A stretch of DNA of 64,000 nucleotides from contig NC_087069.1 of the NCBI RefSeq assembly GCF_963678635.1, forward strand, positions 30,482,776 through 30,546,775, given 5' to 3'. The notes beneath the pieces are model-generated. The model worked only from the letters and a program-made list of their open reading frames with translations, had not been told where the DNA came from and made no database searches. This document shows, piece after piece, positions 1 to 12,687 of the stretch. Within the stretch, counting starts at the first letter, position 1; every line of letters starts with the position of its first letter. A program made the translations under genes and the position numbers. This stretch comes from Symsagittifera roscoffensis (Eukaryota; Xenacoelomorpha; Acoela; Convolutidae).

Positions 1-1480
1 GGATAAACTCCCTTGTCATGGCGCCCACAGACGTTTAACTTATCATTTATTTGATAAAAGTTGAATACCTCATTTTGGAATAAAAAAATCTCCTAAACTG
101 TAAGGCAGACACAAAAGAATCAGGCTACCAAAAAATAATTTTTTTTTCGATTGGAAAATTTAACTAGAAAAAATACAATTCAAGATTTAACAGACGTTAC
201 TATATTATATCAAGCCGTTCGCTTCCCTTGCAAAAACGATCAAGGATATTGCAATCTCACTACACTAACGCAGACAACCATAGTTTGGTTCCTTGAAGAC
301 ACAAGTACCACATTGCAGGTTGCTAAACTTCACGCAAGAATGATAGAATTTCACAAAAAAAAGTTTATAGAATCCTATAACCTTTGATAAAATAAACCCA
401 GACCCAAACACGATTCAATATAATATCATACATGGTATAGAAAATAAATTAACACGTTTTCAGGTTTACTCTGAGACTGAAGTAGCAAGCCAAAACCCCA
501 AACCACTTTTCAAAACACAAAACTCAGAAATTTTTGTAAAAACACGAAAAAATTTCAACTTAAAAACAGGCAAAGTAATTGTAAACATGCTCGGCCCAAT
601 AAAAAAGAGAGGAGACAAAAAAATCTTACATACCGGTAGCATTCTCCAGAAATGGAGACATTGGAGAACAAAGTGATAAGCAAAAGCTAGATTACATAAA
701 AAGCAGAATTTTTCAAGAAATGTCACTTTCCCAATTAGAAACACTGATTCATTTATATGAATTAGAACGAACACAAATACTACAATCTCTCGGTTTAGCG
801 GTACTAAAAGTACATTACGCAGGATATCTCTTGTCAAGCAACAGCTCTAATTTTTTTGATTACGAGGAAAACATCCTTTAGTGCTACACATAAACTAAAA
901 ATACACTAAAAACCTTTAACCATTTTTTGTTTTTGGAGACAAGAGGTGCTATCAACGCATGTTTATAATTTATGAAAACAAAAGAATTTTTGTAGTCACC
1001 CTATTACGCTGAAATTTTTTTTTGGGTTACAGTTGTCACACGTGATCTGAAAATAGCCACAATGTAGTACAGCTTAACACAAGCGGAGATAAATTTTATC
1101 TTCTCAATCCATATCCTACCATAATGTCTCCTTTCAAGAAAATCTCACCTGAAAGCATATGTGCAAGGCTCGTAACCAAACTTAGACCTAAAATCGATTT
1201 GACCAAATTCAAAATTGAGATGGCGATTCCTGGTTTGATGACATTGAAAAGAGTACTGAGTTACAACCCAAAGCTGATGGTGGAGTTAGCCATGTCAAGT
1301 TGGAATGCTTGTCAATGTTGCTAATTTCGTAGCTCCCAGCGTTGAAATGCGAGCTGGTAGAAAGTTTTGCTTGACCGGCATGAGAAAATGCAGGGTTTCT
1401 AGGATGAGTATAGCTCAGAAATCAGTGTCGCAAAAGGTTGCGAAGTTTGGCGAGTCAAAATATTAAAAATTGTTTTTACT
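1..1480 (+). pseudogene. Envelope-like protein remnant, unit A (partial)
   Basis: A 78-codon open stretch (151-387) followed by segments in changing frames to about 1480. Visible blocks include TTIVWFLEDTSTT and VAKLHARMIEF, with spaced Cys residues upstream (PCKNDQGYC). Position downstream of pol and the Cys content suggest a surface glycoprotein of an errantivirus-like Ty3 element. The assignment is inference, since I cannot name the family. The 123-residue minus frame at 466-837 is a shadow of this region. Confidence 0.4.
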
Positions 1481-1949
1481 TTTGCGCTAAAATAAAAGGT
1501 ATATTATTCAAACTCATTCCACTCAAACGCCCAAGCCTCTCTCTGGAGTTTCCAGTGTTTTTTGTGGCTCACTCGTTTTTTCCGCCACAATCCCTACCCC
1601 CATATTTTGGATACAAAAATAAAAAATTTTGGCTTTGAAATTGACTCATGCTAAATTTGTGAACAAAATCAAGTATGTTAGAATTTTATCTGGCTCGTAG
1701 GCTTGTCAAATTTACAAAGTTAAAATTATACCGAACCTTAAAGAAAATGTCTGTTTTTGCTTTTTGACACACTAAGGATAGAGCCTTACAGATACAATAG
1801 CATTACACATATAAAACAGTTCAACATACAGTTGAAGTGGTTTAGGTTAATGCCAAACAAACGCAACACTTCACCCTACACAAGAAAGAGCATAAAGAGA
1901 AAAAATCATTTTAAAACTATTAGATATCTTTCAATCAACAATCCTTAGT

Positions 1950-2100
1950 TTTTCTTTTCGTAATTTTTCTCATCTCACCAGTTTCTCTAATTCTGACAAT
2001 TGATGAGTGTATAAAAAAAGCAAAAATTGCTTCGATGTTAGCAACAGTTTTAATTATTATTTTTGCTGAAAAATATTATAAAGAAGACAGACTTAAGTAA
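1950..2100 (+). pseudogene. Small membrane ORF, unit A (start lost)
   Basis: Corresponds to 9485-9649. The frame is open through ISPVSLILTIDECIKKAK and a second hydrophobic run to the stop at 2098-2100. The deletion at 1948/1949 removed the ATG and first codons. Confidence 0.45.
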
Positions 2101-2495
2101 AACAAAATTAATTGAAGTAAAGTTCAAAATTGCTGATCAAAACCCTTTTAAGGATTCCCCTCCTACAAACTCAAATAAAGGCCCCGCAACAACACCTACA
2201 TCCAGCTAAACGAATCATCTCCAATCATCTACTTGTTTCTCACATGTAGAAAACCCATACACCTTTGAAAAAAGACACGCAGCAGTATCCGAATCATTGA
2301 TACCAGCCAATTGTCAAGCAAACCTATATGAACCACAATACAAACCAACTTATAAACTTTACACCTCACTACAACAAGATCTTAACAAAAGAAGACATTT
2401 AAGCAAAAAAAAGAAAAATTCTCAACTACACTAGACAGACAAATTTTTCACCCTCGAAGCAATATGAATCTAACAACACCAAGAGTTTAAATTAT

Positions 2496-2924
2496 ATGCC
2501 CTCATCACCATCATCGACCCCTCCAGACCTTTACCGTAGTACAATACAAAGAACCCTTATATCACTTCAGTTCTTTTCTCAAAAAATTACCCAAAATATT
2601 CCGTCGGGTTTTTTTTTGGTTCAACACCAACTTCTGAATAAACTCGTGAAATCCCTTGAATCCCCCATTTCATCACAAAAACTTCCACATTGGATGACAC
2701 AAAACTTTTTGCAAGGTGAACCCAATCCTGTAGATGATCCACTAGAAACTTCATCAGATACCTCCATACCATTGCCAGAAACCTTATCACTTCCATCAAC
2801 ACCTTCAGTCACCGATCAAACACCATCAGCTACATTTCCCCATAACTTTCCAAGTCACATAGATGAAAAACAGCTTGAACTACAAGGCACAAATACAATT
2901 TTACGCTTGAAAAAATACGCTTAG
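2496..2924 (+). CDS. Ser/Pro-rich ORF, unit A (142 aa)
   Basis: Starts MPSSPSSTPPDLYRS and is rich in Ser, Pro and Thr in its second half (around residues 75-120). It contains no Cys and no membrane segment. The unit A copy is open because its T-run at about 2609-2617 is longer than in B, C and D, which restores a single frame. It lies between the small membrane ORF and the envelope-like region. I do not recognise a family; a structural or gag-like role is possible but unsupported. Two minus-strand frames over it are shadows. Confidence 0.35.
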   Translation: MPSSPSSTPPDLYRSTIQRTLISLQFFSQKITQNIPSGFFLVQHQLLNKLVKSLESPISSQKLPHWMTQNFLQGEPNPVDDPLETSSDTSIPLPETLSLPSTPSVTDQTPSATFPHNFPSHIDEKQLELQGTNTILRLKKYA

Positions 2925-2989
2925 AACTTGAAAAAAATACGATAGATATACAAAAAAGACCATAAATTATATCACATTTTATAACCCTA

Positions 2990-5022
2990 TTCCAGGACTA
3001 TCGCACACATGTATCTTTTAATAGTTTTTTTTTCAAAAAAACGTTTCTTGTTACAGTAAATTTTGGTCCCATAACTCACAAAAACCCTTTCCACCGAACA
3101 AAAGCACAAGATCTTCTTGTTACAATTATGATTGTGAAGATCACCAACAAAAAACACTTTATAAATATGGCATTGACCAGGTCACACAATGAGAATCTGA
3201 ACCTCAAGACATTGAGCCAACAACTATAGTAGCTACATTTTATTCCAACGCCCGAGCTACATTTCTAACAGGTTATAAACTCACAGGAAAATTTTTTGAA
3301 AAGAAAGTACATTGTTCAAAAGTTTCAAATGAAAAAAAAAACAGACTCAATCTTGAAATTTTTTAGCAAAATAATATGAAAAGATTATTAAATCTCAACC
3401 TTGAAGATTGTAAAAATAAACTCAAACGCTTAAAAACAATTACAATTACAATCAAAAATCTTAAACAAGTAAAATGTCACATTTTGTCAGACTCTGCACA
3501 TCAAGCATAACTTGAACACCACCAAGGTCATATCCAACTAGAGGATAAACTCCCTTGTCATGGCGCCCGCAGACGTTTAACTTATCATTTATTTGATAAA
3601 AGTTGAATACCTCATTTTGGAATAAAAAAATCTCCTAAACTGTAAGGCAGACACAAAAGAATCAGGCTACCAAAAAATAATTTTTTTTTCGATTGGAAAA
3701 TTTAACTAGAAAAAATACAATTCAAGATTTAACAGACGTTACTATATTATATCAAGCCGTTCGCTTACCTTGCAAAAACGATCAAGGATATTGCAATCTC
3801 ACTACACTAACGCAGACAACCATAGTTTGGTTCCTTGAAGACACAAGTACCACATTGCAGGTTGCTAAACTTCACGCAAGAATGATAGAATTTCACAAAA
3901 AAAAGTTTATAGAATCCTATAACCTTTGATAAAATAAACCCAGACCCAAACACGATTCAATATAATATCATACATGGTATAGAAAATAAATTAACACGTT
4001 TTCAGGTTTACTCTGAGACTGAAGTAGCAAGCCAAAACCCCAAACCACTTTTCAAAACACAAAACTCAGAAATTTTTGTAAAAACACGAAAAAATTTCAA
4101 CTTAAAAACAGGCAAAGTAATTGTAAACATGCTCGGCCCAATAAGAAAGAGAGGAGACAAAAAAATCTTACATACCGGTAGCATTCTCCAGAAATGGAGA
4201 CATTGGAGAACAAAGTGATAAGCAAAAGCTAGATTACATAAAAAGCAGAATTTTTCAAGAAATGTCACTTTCCCAATTAGAAACACTGATTCATTTATAT
4301 GAATTAGAACGAACACAAATACTACAATCTCTCGGTTTAGCGGTACTAAAAGTACATTACGCAGGATATCTCTTGTCAAGCAACAGCTCTAATTTTTTTG
4401 ATTACGAGGAAAACATCCTTTAGTGCTACACATAAACTAAAAATACACTAAAAACCTTTAACCATTTTTTGTTTTTGGAGACAAGAGGTGCTATCAACGC
4501 ATGTTTACATTTTATGAAAACAAAAGAAATTTTGTAGTCACCCTATTACGCTGAAATTTTTTTTTGGGTTACAGTTGTCACACGTGATCTGAAAATAGCC
4601 ACAATGTAGTACAGCTTAACACAAGCGGAGATAAATTTTATCTTCTCAATCCATATCCTACCATAATGTCTTTTTTCAAGAAAATCTCACCTGAAAGCAT
4701 ATGTGCAACGCTCGTAACCAAACTTAGACCTAAAATCGATTTGACCAAATTCAAAATTGAGATGGTGATTCCTGGTTTGATGACATTGAAAAGAGTACTG
4801 AGTTGCAACCCAAAGCTGATGGTGGAGTTAGCCATGTCAAGTTGGAATGCTTGTCAATGTTGCTAATTTCGTAGCTCCCAGCGTTGAAATGCGAGCTGGT
4901 AGAAAGTTTTGCTTGACCGGCATGAGAAAATGCAGGGTTTCTAGGATGAGTATAGCTCAGAAATCAGTGTCGCAAAAGGTTGCGAAGTTTGGCGAGTCAA
5001 AATATTAAAAATTGTTTTTACT
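2990..5022 (+). pseudogene. Envelope-like protein remnant, unit A/B junction
   Basis: The ancestral frame runs through the landmark at 3543 without a boundary and shows the same breaks as the copies at 13180 and 20990. An open 78-codon stretch lies at 3693-3929, and a second short frame at 4666-4866 covers the C-terminal part. It is interrupted by stops and frameshifts throughout. Function is inferred only from position and Cys spacing. Confidence 0.4.
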
Positions 5023-5489
5023 TTTGCGCTAAAATAAAAGGTATATTATTCAAACTCATTCCACTCAAACGCCCAAGCCTCTTTTCTGGAGTTTCCAGTG
5101 TTTTTTGTGGCTCACTCGTTTTTTCCGCCACAATCCCTACCCCCATATTTTGGAAACAAAAATAAAAAATTTTGGCTTTGAAATTGACTCATGCTAAATT
5201 TGTGAACAAAATCAAGTATGTTAGAATTTTATCTGGCTCGTAGGCTTGTCAAATTTACAAAGTTAAAATTATACCGAACCTTAAAGAAAATGTCTGTTTT
5301 TGCTTTTTGACACACTAAGGATAGAGCCTTACAGATACAATAGCATTACACATATAAAACAGTTCAACATACAGTTGAAGTGGTTTAGGTTAATGCCAAA
5401 CAAACGCAACACTTCACCCTACACAAGAAAGAGCATAAAGAGAAAAAATCATTTTAAAACTATTAGATATCTTTCAATCAACAATCCTT

Positions 5490-8400
5490 AGTGAAGGACT
5501 ATCCATTAATAAAATTAAAAATGATTTAACACGAAACACAGAATAGTTCGAAAAAAGTTCTTTTTTAAACCAACCTTTCAAATCTCAAAATGTACACTGA
5601 TAAACAACAATATATTCTGACAACGTTAAATTTTCAACATTCTTAGTTTAATCAGCCAGAAATTGAACAATGAGCAGAATTATTATTAAAAAATCTCATA
5701 GTTTATGCAACATCAAAATTTGATGTTGGAAATTTCAGTCACTACTACACATTTTACTTAAGCCAGACGCAGTTTACAAAAAACAACGCCCAAGAAAAGT
5801 TCCAATATACTTGTAAGACAAAGTAAACAGACTTTTTGACATTCCAGAACAATATGAAACTAACTCACCAGTAAACAAAAAACAACAATCCAAAAGAAAC
5901 ACATTTATAAATCTAGTTTTTTTCTATCTAAAAGAGAATCACTCAAATTCGTTCTAGATGCAGGTTATTTGAACTCTCTAATTGATGAATCAAAATGCAA
6001 TTGGCAATAGAAATGCAATAGAACCAATACAAATATTACTCACAAGAATAAATGGACAGTATTATACCTTCGCAGATATGAATAGTGCCTATAATCAAAA
6101 GATCAAAAGCCATTAGACGAGCATTCATGTCGACTGACACAATTTATTATTGGAAAGCAACAACACGAAATTAAAAGACTACTTTCCGGCATATCTATGG
6201 GACCAGCAGACTTTTCTGCTTTTATAAGAACGAACTGTAGACCACTAATTCTAAGTAAAAACATCATTAAATAATTGACGATGTTTTCATACTATCACAA
6301 AGTAAACGAAAAAATGTTCAAAGTTAAAGACAAATACCACCAAATTATGTTAGAAGAAAACATGAAAGCAGCCCCAGATACATCACACTTTTTCCTCACT
6401 CGTGTAATGTTTTTTGGACATAATTTTGAAGGCATCACAATAACATCATTAAAATCCCAAATTAATGCAATTTTAAAACTCCAAACCCCATCCAATAAAA
6501 GAAACTCCAAGAATTCCTTGGAATGCTAAACTTTTAAAGTAAGTTTGTTTTTATGATGCAACTATATCTCAGACCAATCTACAAAATTCTTAGACAACAA
6601 AATAATTTTGAATGGACCTTAGAACAGCAAAAAGGCTTTGATGAAATTAGAACCCTTCTCACAGAACAAATTTCAAATACAATTCCAGACTCAAATCAAC
6701 CATTCTACGCTGCGTTCGATGCTTCCAATTTATCGGTGCAACCTTTTTACAATCTCATCAAGGAACTAATTAAATGAACCTTATATCAGCCTATTCAAGA
6801 TTTTTCATGCAAGCAGAAATCAGACTCTCCACACTTATGAGAGAATGTACAGCTATGCAATAACAGAATATGAACTCTTAAAACTTGGATTAAAATATCT
6901 AACAGTTACAAATCACAAGCCAATAGTTTTTTTATTTACACGAATCCAAATCTAATCCTAATCATAAAGAACACAGATTTCAACTCATTTTAGTGAAATT
7001 TCCAAACTAAGATGGAGTTTGGAAATCAGTCAAAAAACCTTGCTTTACGAGACACACTTAGTCAAAATACATCACTCGAACTACTTACACGAAAAACAAC
7101 TTAAAATACCGCAAAAAAAATTCTTTTTCGCAAAACACGATTAGTTTGTAAAAACGCAGTAAAAACTGACTCCGATATCGAATAGGATAATTAAATTAGA
7201 AAACTTTACACTTTATCTAGATTGCCAAAACAACCACTAAGAAGAAGATTTATAAAGTAAAGATACATTTAAACCAATACCATATTCATCATGGATAAAA
7301 ACAAAACACAACTGAAAGCTTAACAACAAAAATCACAACGAAATAAATCCTTTCTCTTAATAGAAAAAAAAACCTAACTGACAAATAACTTCATCCCGAA
7401 TCAAAACTAAAATACACAATCAACAAAAGCTTTAATATATAAGACCCCCTAGATAATATTCCTCTATCAAAGAACGAAATTCAAAATTTTTTCTCCCAGC
7501 ATAGAGCATTATCACCTCAGGTTTTACAGAAATATCAAAATCTTGACCCTATAAGCAGACAACTTAACTCTTGGAATAATTGTAAATCAAAACTCATCGC
7601 AATTTTAGGATATTAAAACCCTACTCCGATATATCCGAAAATTTAACAATACAACGACAAATGAAAACACTGATATCTTAGAATATCATTACCTAGAAAC
7701 CAAAGTACCATGTTTACCACTAAGATTAATCTAAGAATTTTTCACATATCTATTTCGTTGAATACAAAACAACTTCTAGGATCAGAAAAGACATTTTGAT
7801 TTCACTCAAAATTTCTATTTTCCAAATGCACCAATTTGGATAAAAGTACTTTGCAATGACTGTATTACATGCCAGTTAAATAAACCCTTTCCAAACCAAA
7901 AACAGATAGTAGAAAAACAAGTCTTTAAAGGACAAACTTTATATTTTAAGCATAGAATTTCATTTGATACAAAAGGACCTGAATTCCATTTCAGAAAGAA
8001 TTTCCTATATAATGGTTGTAGTAGATATTTTTTAAAATTATATTGCACTCAACCTTGTACCCTATTTTAACGCTTAAAACGCATACACAACACGTTAGGA
8101 ACACTGAATAGCAAGTTTTGGACTTCCTGATGTCCTTGCCACATACATCGAAACTGAATTCAAAAACAATAAAATAAATAAACTATGTCATCTTTTTAGT
8201 ATCAAACATAAACCTAGAACATCACATGCCCCATGGGCAAATGGACTAGTCGAAGACATGAACCGTTCCCTAAAAAAACATTCAATGTATACTAAACGGA
8301 AACGATCAAAATTACACCGCTAGGTCATGAGATATAAAATTATTCTGATTAGATAACAACATATAATTGTCGGATAACAACAACATTTGGACTATCACCA

Positions 8401-8700
8401 TTTGAAATGGTTTTTAAGCAAAAACAACTAAAAACTAATGATCATTGTTGACGAAAACTAATGATCAAAATGCGATATTTCATCATCTACCACAAGCACC
8501 CAATAAATTTTTAACGAAAAATCAGAAAAATCTCCAAAACAAATAGTTCAAAAACAAAATAATTAATCGCAAAATGAACGACAAAGTTTTATTACCTGAA
8601 ATAAAAGAAAAATCACAACAACGCCAATCATCTCGACTTATGAACCGAGAAATGATCATAAAGTTTTTATCCCACAATCTAAAATACTAAATAAAGTCAA
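5490..8700 (+). pseudogene. pol: Ty3/gypsy pol remnant (RT-RNase H-integrase), unit B
   Basis: RT blocks are visible as ADMNSAYNQ (about 6070), GISMGPADFSAF (about 6190) and a catalytic YxDD box at about 6270, where only xIDDVF remains and a TAA lies in the adjacent frame. After this come the RT tail (TRVMFFGH, TPSNKR) and an RNase H start with FEWTLEQQKGFDEI and AAFDASN (6600-6735). Integrase shows zinc-finger Cys residues (CNDCITCQLNKPFPNQKQ, about 7855-7910), the first catalytic Asp in FDTKGP (7963-7980), TYIETEF where TDNGxEF is expected (about 8140), and GLVEDMNRS with the Glu (about 8245). Many frameshifts and stops. No protease or gag upstream. Confidence 0.8.
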
Positions 8701-9484
8701 ATTCTAGCAACCATCTGATTATTTAACATCTGCAACATATTTTCTATTTATCTAAAAAAAATTCTAGCACAAATATATATCCAATTTTTTCAGAACTAAA
8801 TCAATTCAAAACCAATCAATCAAATCACTGGATCTATAACTCTAGAACTTGATCAATAAATCTAACTTCAACACGTCCAGCTCAAAAATAACTACTACCC
8901 TCAAGATTGACAATTTAAACGAACATTGTACAAAAGTTACAACACTCTTCTATCAATCAAAACAAAAGTGAACAATTTTGTCTCAATTTATACCTCCAGT
9001 ATCACCAAGAGGAAAAAAATAAAATAACCTGAAGACAAAATCTAAACTGATCACGTAGAGTAAGACACTCTACCTCCCAAAAACCCCTAATCATCCCACA
9101 AATAAAAACTTGAATTGAAAAATTAAAACCTAAACAGCCACCTCTTCACCAAAAACTCTTCATATTCAACCCATTTGTCAAAAATCAATGAACAATCCAT
9201 CCCAACTAATTTCCACTTCGAAAAAAAACACTAATTGGATAAAGCAAATCAATTTTCAAATGCTTTTTTTCCAACTCAGTTAAACGAAATATTGAAATAT
9301 TTTTTTCAAACTTTCTTTCAATCTGTTCAATACTTCAATCTTAATACTCATTTGTCAAATCGTAAGAACCCAATTTATAACTTTCTACTCCCTCATCCAG
9401 ACCCATATTTCTCTCTCAAATACCATTTACCACCTAGTCAGATACGATACTGAACAATTTCCTAAATGATACGAAGCTTACTAA

Positions 9485-9649
9485 ATGAAAAAGACATTTT
9501 TTCTTTTCGTCATTTTTCTCATCTCACCATTTTCTCTAATTCTGACATTTGATGAGTGTATAAAAAAAGCAAAAATTGCTTCGATATTAGCAACAGTTGT
9601 AATTATTATTTTTGCTGAAAAATTTTATAAAGAAAACAGACTTAAGTAA
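9485..9649 (+). CDS. Small two-segment membrane protein, unit B
   Basis: ATG at 9485 and TAA at 9647-9649 give 54 residues. An N-terminal Lys pair is followed by a hydrophobic stretch (FFLFVIFLISPFSLIL), a short polar loop with Cys-25 and several Lys, a second hydrophobic stretch (IASILATVVIIIFA) and a charged tail. It looks like a signal peptide or membrane anchor plus one membrane segment. It lies between integrase and the Ser/Pro-rich ORF. This is the only copy with an uninterrupted frame from an ATG. Homologous sequence in A, C and D shows it belongs to the element. I do not recognise it. Confidence 0.45.
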   Translation: MKKTFFLFVIFLISPFSLILTFDECIKKAKIASILATVVIIIFAEKFYKENRLK

Positions 9650-10043
9650 AACAAAATTATATGAAGTAAAGTTCAAAATTGCTGATCAAAACCCTTTCAA
9701 GGTTTCCCTCCTACAAACTCACACAAAGGACCCGCAAGAACACCTACATCCAGCCAAACAAATCATCTCAATCATCTACTTGTGTCTCACATGTAGAAAA
9801 ACCATACACCTTTGAAAAAAGACACGCAGCATTATCTGAATCATTGATACCAGCCAATCGTCAAGCAAACCTATGTGAACCACAATACAAACCAACTTTT
9901 AAAATTTACACCTCACCACAACAGGATTTTCACAAAAGAAGACATTTAAGCAAAAAAAAGTAAAATTTCTCAACTACACTAGACAGACAAATTTTTCACC
10001 CTCGAAGCAATAGGAATCTAACAACACCAAGAATTTAATTTAT

Positions 10044-10470
10044 ATGCCCTCATCACCATCATCGACCCCTCCAGACCTTTACCGTAGTACAATACAAAGA
10101 ACCCTTACATCACTTCAGTTCTTTTCTCAAAAAATTACCCAAAATATTCCGTCAGGTTTTTTAGGTTGAACACCAACTTCTGAATAAACTCGTGAAATCC
10201 CTTGAATCCCCCATTTCATCACAAAAACTTCCACATTGGATGACACAAAACTTTTTGCATGGTGAACCCAATCCTGTAGATGATCCACTAGAAACTTCTT
10301 CAGATACCTCCATACCATTGCCAGAAACCTTATCCCTTCCATCAACACCTTCAGTCACCGATCAAACACCATCAGCTACATTTCCCGATAACTTTCCAAG
10401 TCACATAGATGAAAAAAAGCTTGAAATACAAGGCACAAATACAATTTTACGCTTGAAAAAATACGCTTAG
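10044..10470 (+). pseudogene. Ser/Pro-rich ORF, unit B (frameshifted)
   Basis: Same start as 2496. A shorter T-run and an in-frame TGA at about 10167 break it, and the downstream half is open only as the 92-codon frame 10192-10470. Confidence 0.35.
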
Positions 10471-10969
10471 AACTTGAAAAAAATACGATAGATATACAAA
10501 AAAGACCATAAATTATATCACATTTTATAATTTCATTCTTATCACATTCAAACTCATTCCACTCAAACGCCCAAGCCTCTTTTCTGGAGTTTCCAGTGTT
10601 TTTTTGTGGCTCACTTGTTTTTCCGCCACAATCCCTACCCCCATATTTTGGATACAAAAAAAACAATTTTGGCTTTGAAATTGACTCATGCTAAATTTGT
10701 GAACAAAATCAAGTATGTTAGAATTTTATCTGGCTCGTAGGCCTGTCAAATTTACAAAGTTAAAATTATACCGAACCTTAAAGAAAATGTCTGTTTTTGC
10801 TTTTTGACACACTAAGGATAGAGCCTAACAGATACAATAGCATTACACATATAAAACAGTTCAACATACAGAATTGCTTTTCGTTTAGGGGTTTAGGTTA
10901 ATGCCAAACAAACGCAACACTTCACCCTAAACAAGAAAGAGCATAAAGAGTAGATATCTTTCAATCAAC

Positions 10970-12025
10970 AATCCTTAGTGAAGGACTATCCATTAATAAA
11001 ATTAAAAATGATTTAACACGAAACACAGAATAGTTCGAAAAAAAGTTCTTTTTTAAACCAACCTTTCAAATCTCAAAATGTACACTGATAAACAACAACA
11101 TATTCTGACAACGTTAAATTTTCAACATTCTTAGTTTAATCAGCCAGAATTTGAACAATGAGTAGAATTATTATTAAAAAATCTCATAGTTTATGCTACA
11201 TCAAAATTTGATGTTGGAAAATTCAGTCACTACTACACATTTTACTTAAGCCAGACGCAGTTTACAAAAAACAACGCCCAAGAAAAGTTCCAATATACTT
11301 GTAAGACAAAGTAAACAGACTTTTTCACATTCTAGAACAATATGAAACTAACTCACCAGTAAACAAAAAACAACAACCCAAAAGAAACACATTTATAAAT
11401 CTAGTTTTTTTCTATCTACAAGAGAATCACTCAAATTCGTTCTAGATGCACGTTATTTGAACTCTCTAATTGATGAATCAAAATGCAATTGGCAATAGAA
11501 AGGCAATAGAACCAATACAAATAATACTCACAAGAATAAATGGACAGTATTATACCTTCGCAGATATGAATAGTGCGTATAATCAAAAGATCAAAAGCCA
11601 TTAGACGAGCATTCATGTCGACTGACTCAATTTATTATTGGAAAGCAACAACACGAAATTAAAAGACTACTTTCCGGCATATCTATGGGGCCAGCAGACT
11701 TTTATGCTTTTATAAGAACGAACTGTAGACCACTAATTCTAAGTAAAAACATCAGTAAATAATTGACGATGTTTTCATACGATCACAAAGAAAACGAAAA
11801 AATGTTCAAAGTTAAAGACAAATACCACCAAATTATGTTAGAAGAAAACATGAAAGCAGCCGCAGATACATCACACTTTTCCCTCACTCGTGTAATGTTT
11901 TTTGGACATATTTTTGAAGGCATCACAATAACATCATTAAAATCCCAAATCAATGCAATTTTAAAACTCCAAACACCATCCAATAAAAGAAACTCCAAGA
12001 ATTCCTTGGAATGCTAAACTTTTAA
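10970..12025 (+). pseudogene. pol: Ty3/gypsy RT remnant, unit C (truncated)
   Basis: Matches 5490-6535, including the same lesion next to the YxDD box (about 11760), and stops at the deletion point. RNase H and integrase are absent. Confidence 0.75.
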
Positions 12026-12128
12026 ATGCTAATCCCTCATCCAGACCCATTTTTCTCTCTCAAATGCCATTTACCACCTAGTCAGGTACGATACTGAACA
12101 ATTTCCTAAATGATACGAAGCTTACTAA

Positions 12129-12292
12129 ATGAAAAAGAAATTTTTTCTTTTCGTCATTTTTCTCATCTCACCATTTTCTCTAATTCTGACATTTGATGAG
12201 TGTATAAAAAAGCAAAAATTGCTTCGATATTAGCAACAGTTGTAATTATTATTTTTGCGGAAAAATTTTATAAAGAAGACAGACTTAAGTAA
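12129..12292 (+). pseudogene. Small membrane ORF, unit C (one-base deletion)
   Basis: Same ATG context as 9485, but 164 bases instead of 165: one A is lost in the A-run after GTGTAT, which throws the second hydrophobic segment out of frame. Confidence 0.45.
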
Positions 12293-12687
12293 AACAAAAT
12301 TATATGAAGTAAAGTTCAAAATTGCTGATCAAAACCCTTTCAAGGATTCCCCTCCTACAAACTCACACAAAGGACCCGCAAGAACACCTACATCCAGCCA
12401 AACAAATCATCTCAATCATCTACTTGTGTCTCACATGTAGAAAAACCATACACCTTTGAAAAAAGACACGCAGCATTATCTGAATCATTGATACCAGCCA
12501 ATCGTCAAGCAAACCTATGTGAACCACAAAACAAACCAACTTATAAAATTTACACCTCACCACAACAGGATTTTCACAAAAGAAGACATTTAAGCAAAAA
12601 AAAGTAAAAATTCTCAACTACACTAGACAGACAAATTTTTCACCCTCGAAGCAATAGGAATCTAACAACACCAAGAATTCAATTTAT

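Larger units (their letters stand above)
1..3542 (+). repeat. Array unit A (pol deleted)
   Basis: Near-identical to the start of unit B for its first 1.95 kb (isolated substitutions such as C/A at 227 against 3769). At 1948/1949 it jumps from the end of the region that precedes RT directly to the small membrane ORF, so about 4 kb carrying RT, RNase H and integrase is missing. It then continues through the Ser/Pro-rich ORF (2496-2924) and the start of the next envelope-like region (about 2990 onward). Confidence 0.8.
3543..10533 (+). repeat. Array unit B (contains pol)
   Basis: Contains the envelope-like remnant (to about 5020), RT from about 5490, RNase H (about 6570-7100), integrase (about 7800-8700), a gene-poor stretch with spurious short frames (8700-9480), the small membrane ORF at 9485-9649 and the Ser/Pro-rich region to 10470. 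Near 10533 it breaks and joins a position equivalent to about 5050, which deletes the following envelope-like region. Confidence 0.8.

Noticed and set aside
10-30. TGGCGCCCACAG-like sequence at each unit start, resembling a Lys-type primer binding site
   Set aside because: It lies within a continuous ancestral coding stretch between two envelope-like segments and is not preceded by a detectable LTR; probably chance.
466-837. 123-residue hydrophobic minus-strand ORF, repeated at 4008-4379 and 14210-14581
   Set aside because: It lies antisense to the envelope-like region and recurs only because the whole unit is repeated; no independent evidence of coding.
2587-2812. Minus-strand frames over the Ser/Pro-rich ORF, repeated in B, C and D
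   Set aside because: Shadow frames of the plus-strand ORF; conservation follows from unit duplication.
5500-8700. Alternative genetic code (reading TAA/TAG/TGA as sense) to explain the stops in pol
   Set aside because: Frames are also broken by indels and catalytic residues are lost; BTF3, the release factor and Gag-Pol in the same window use the standard code.
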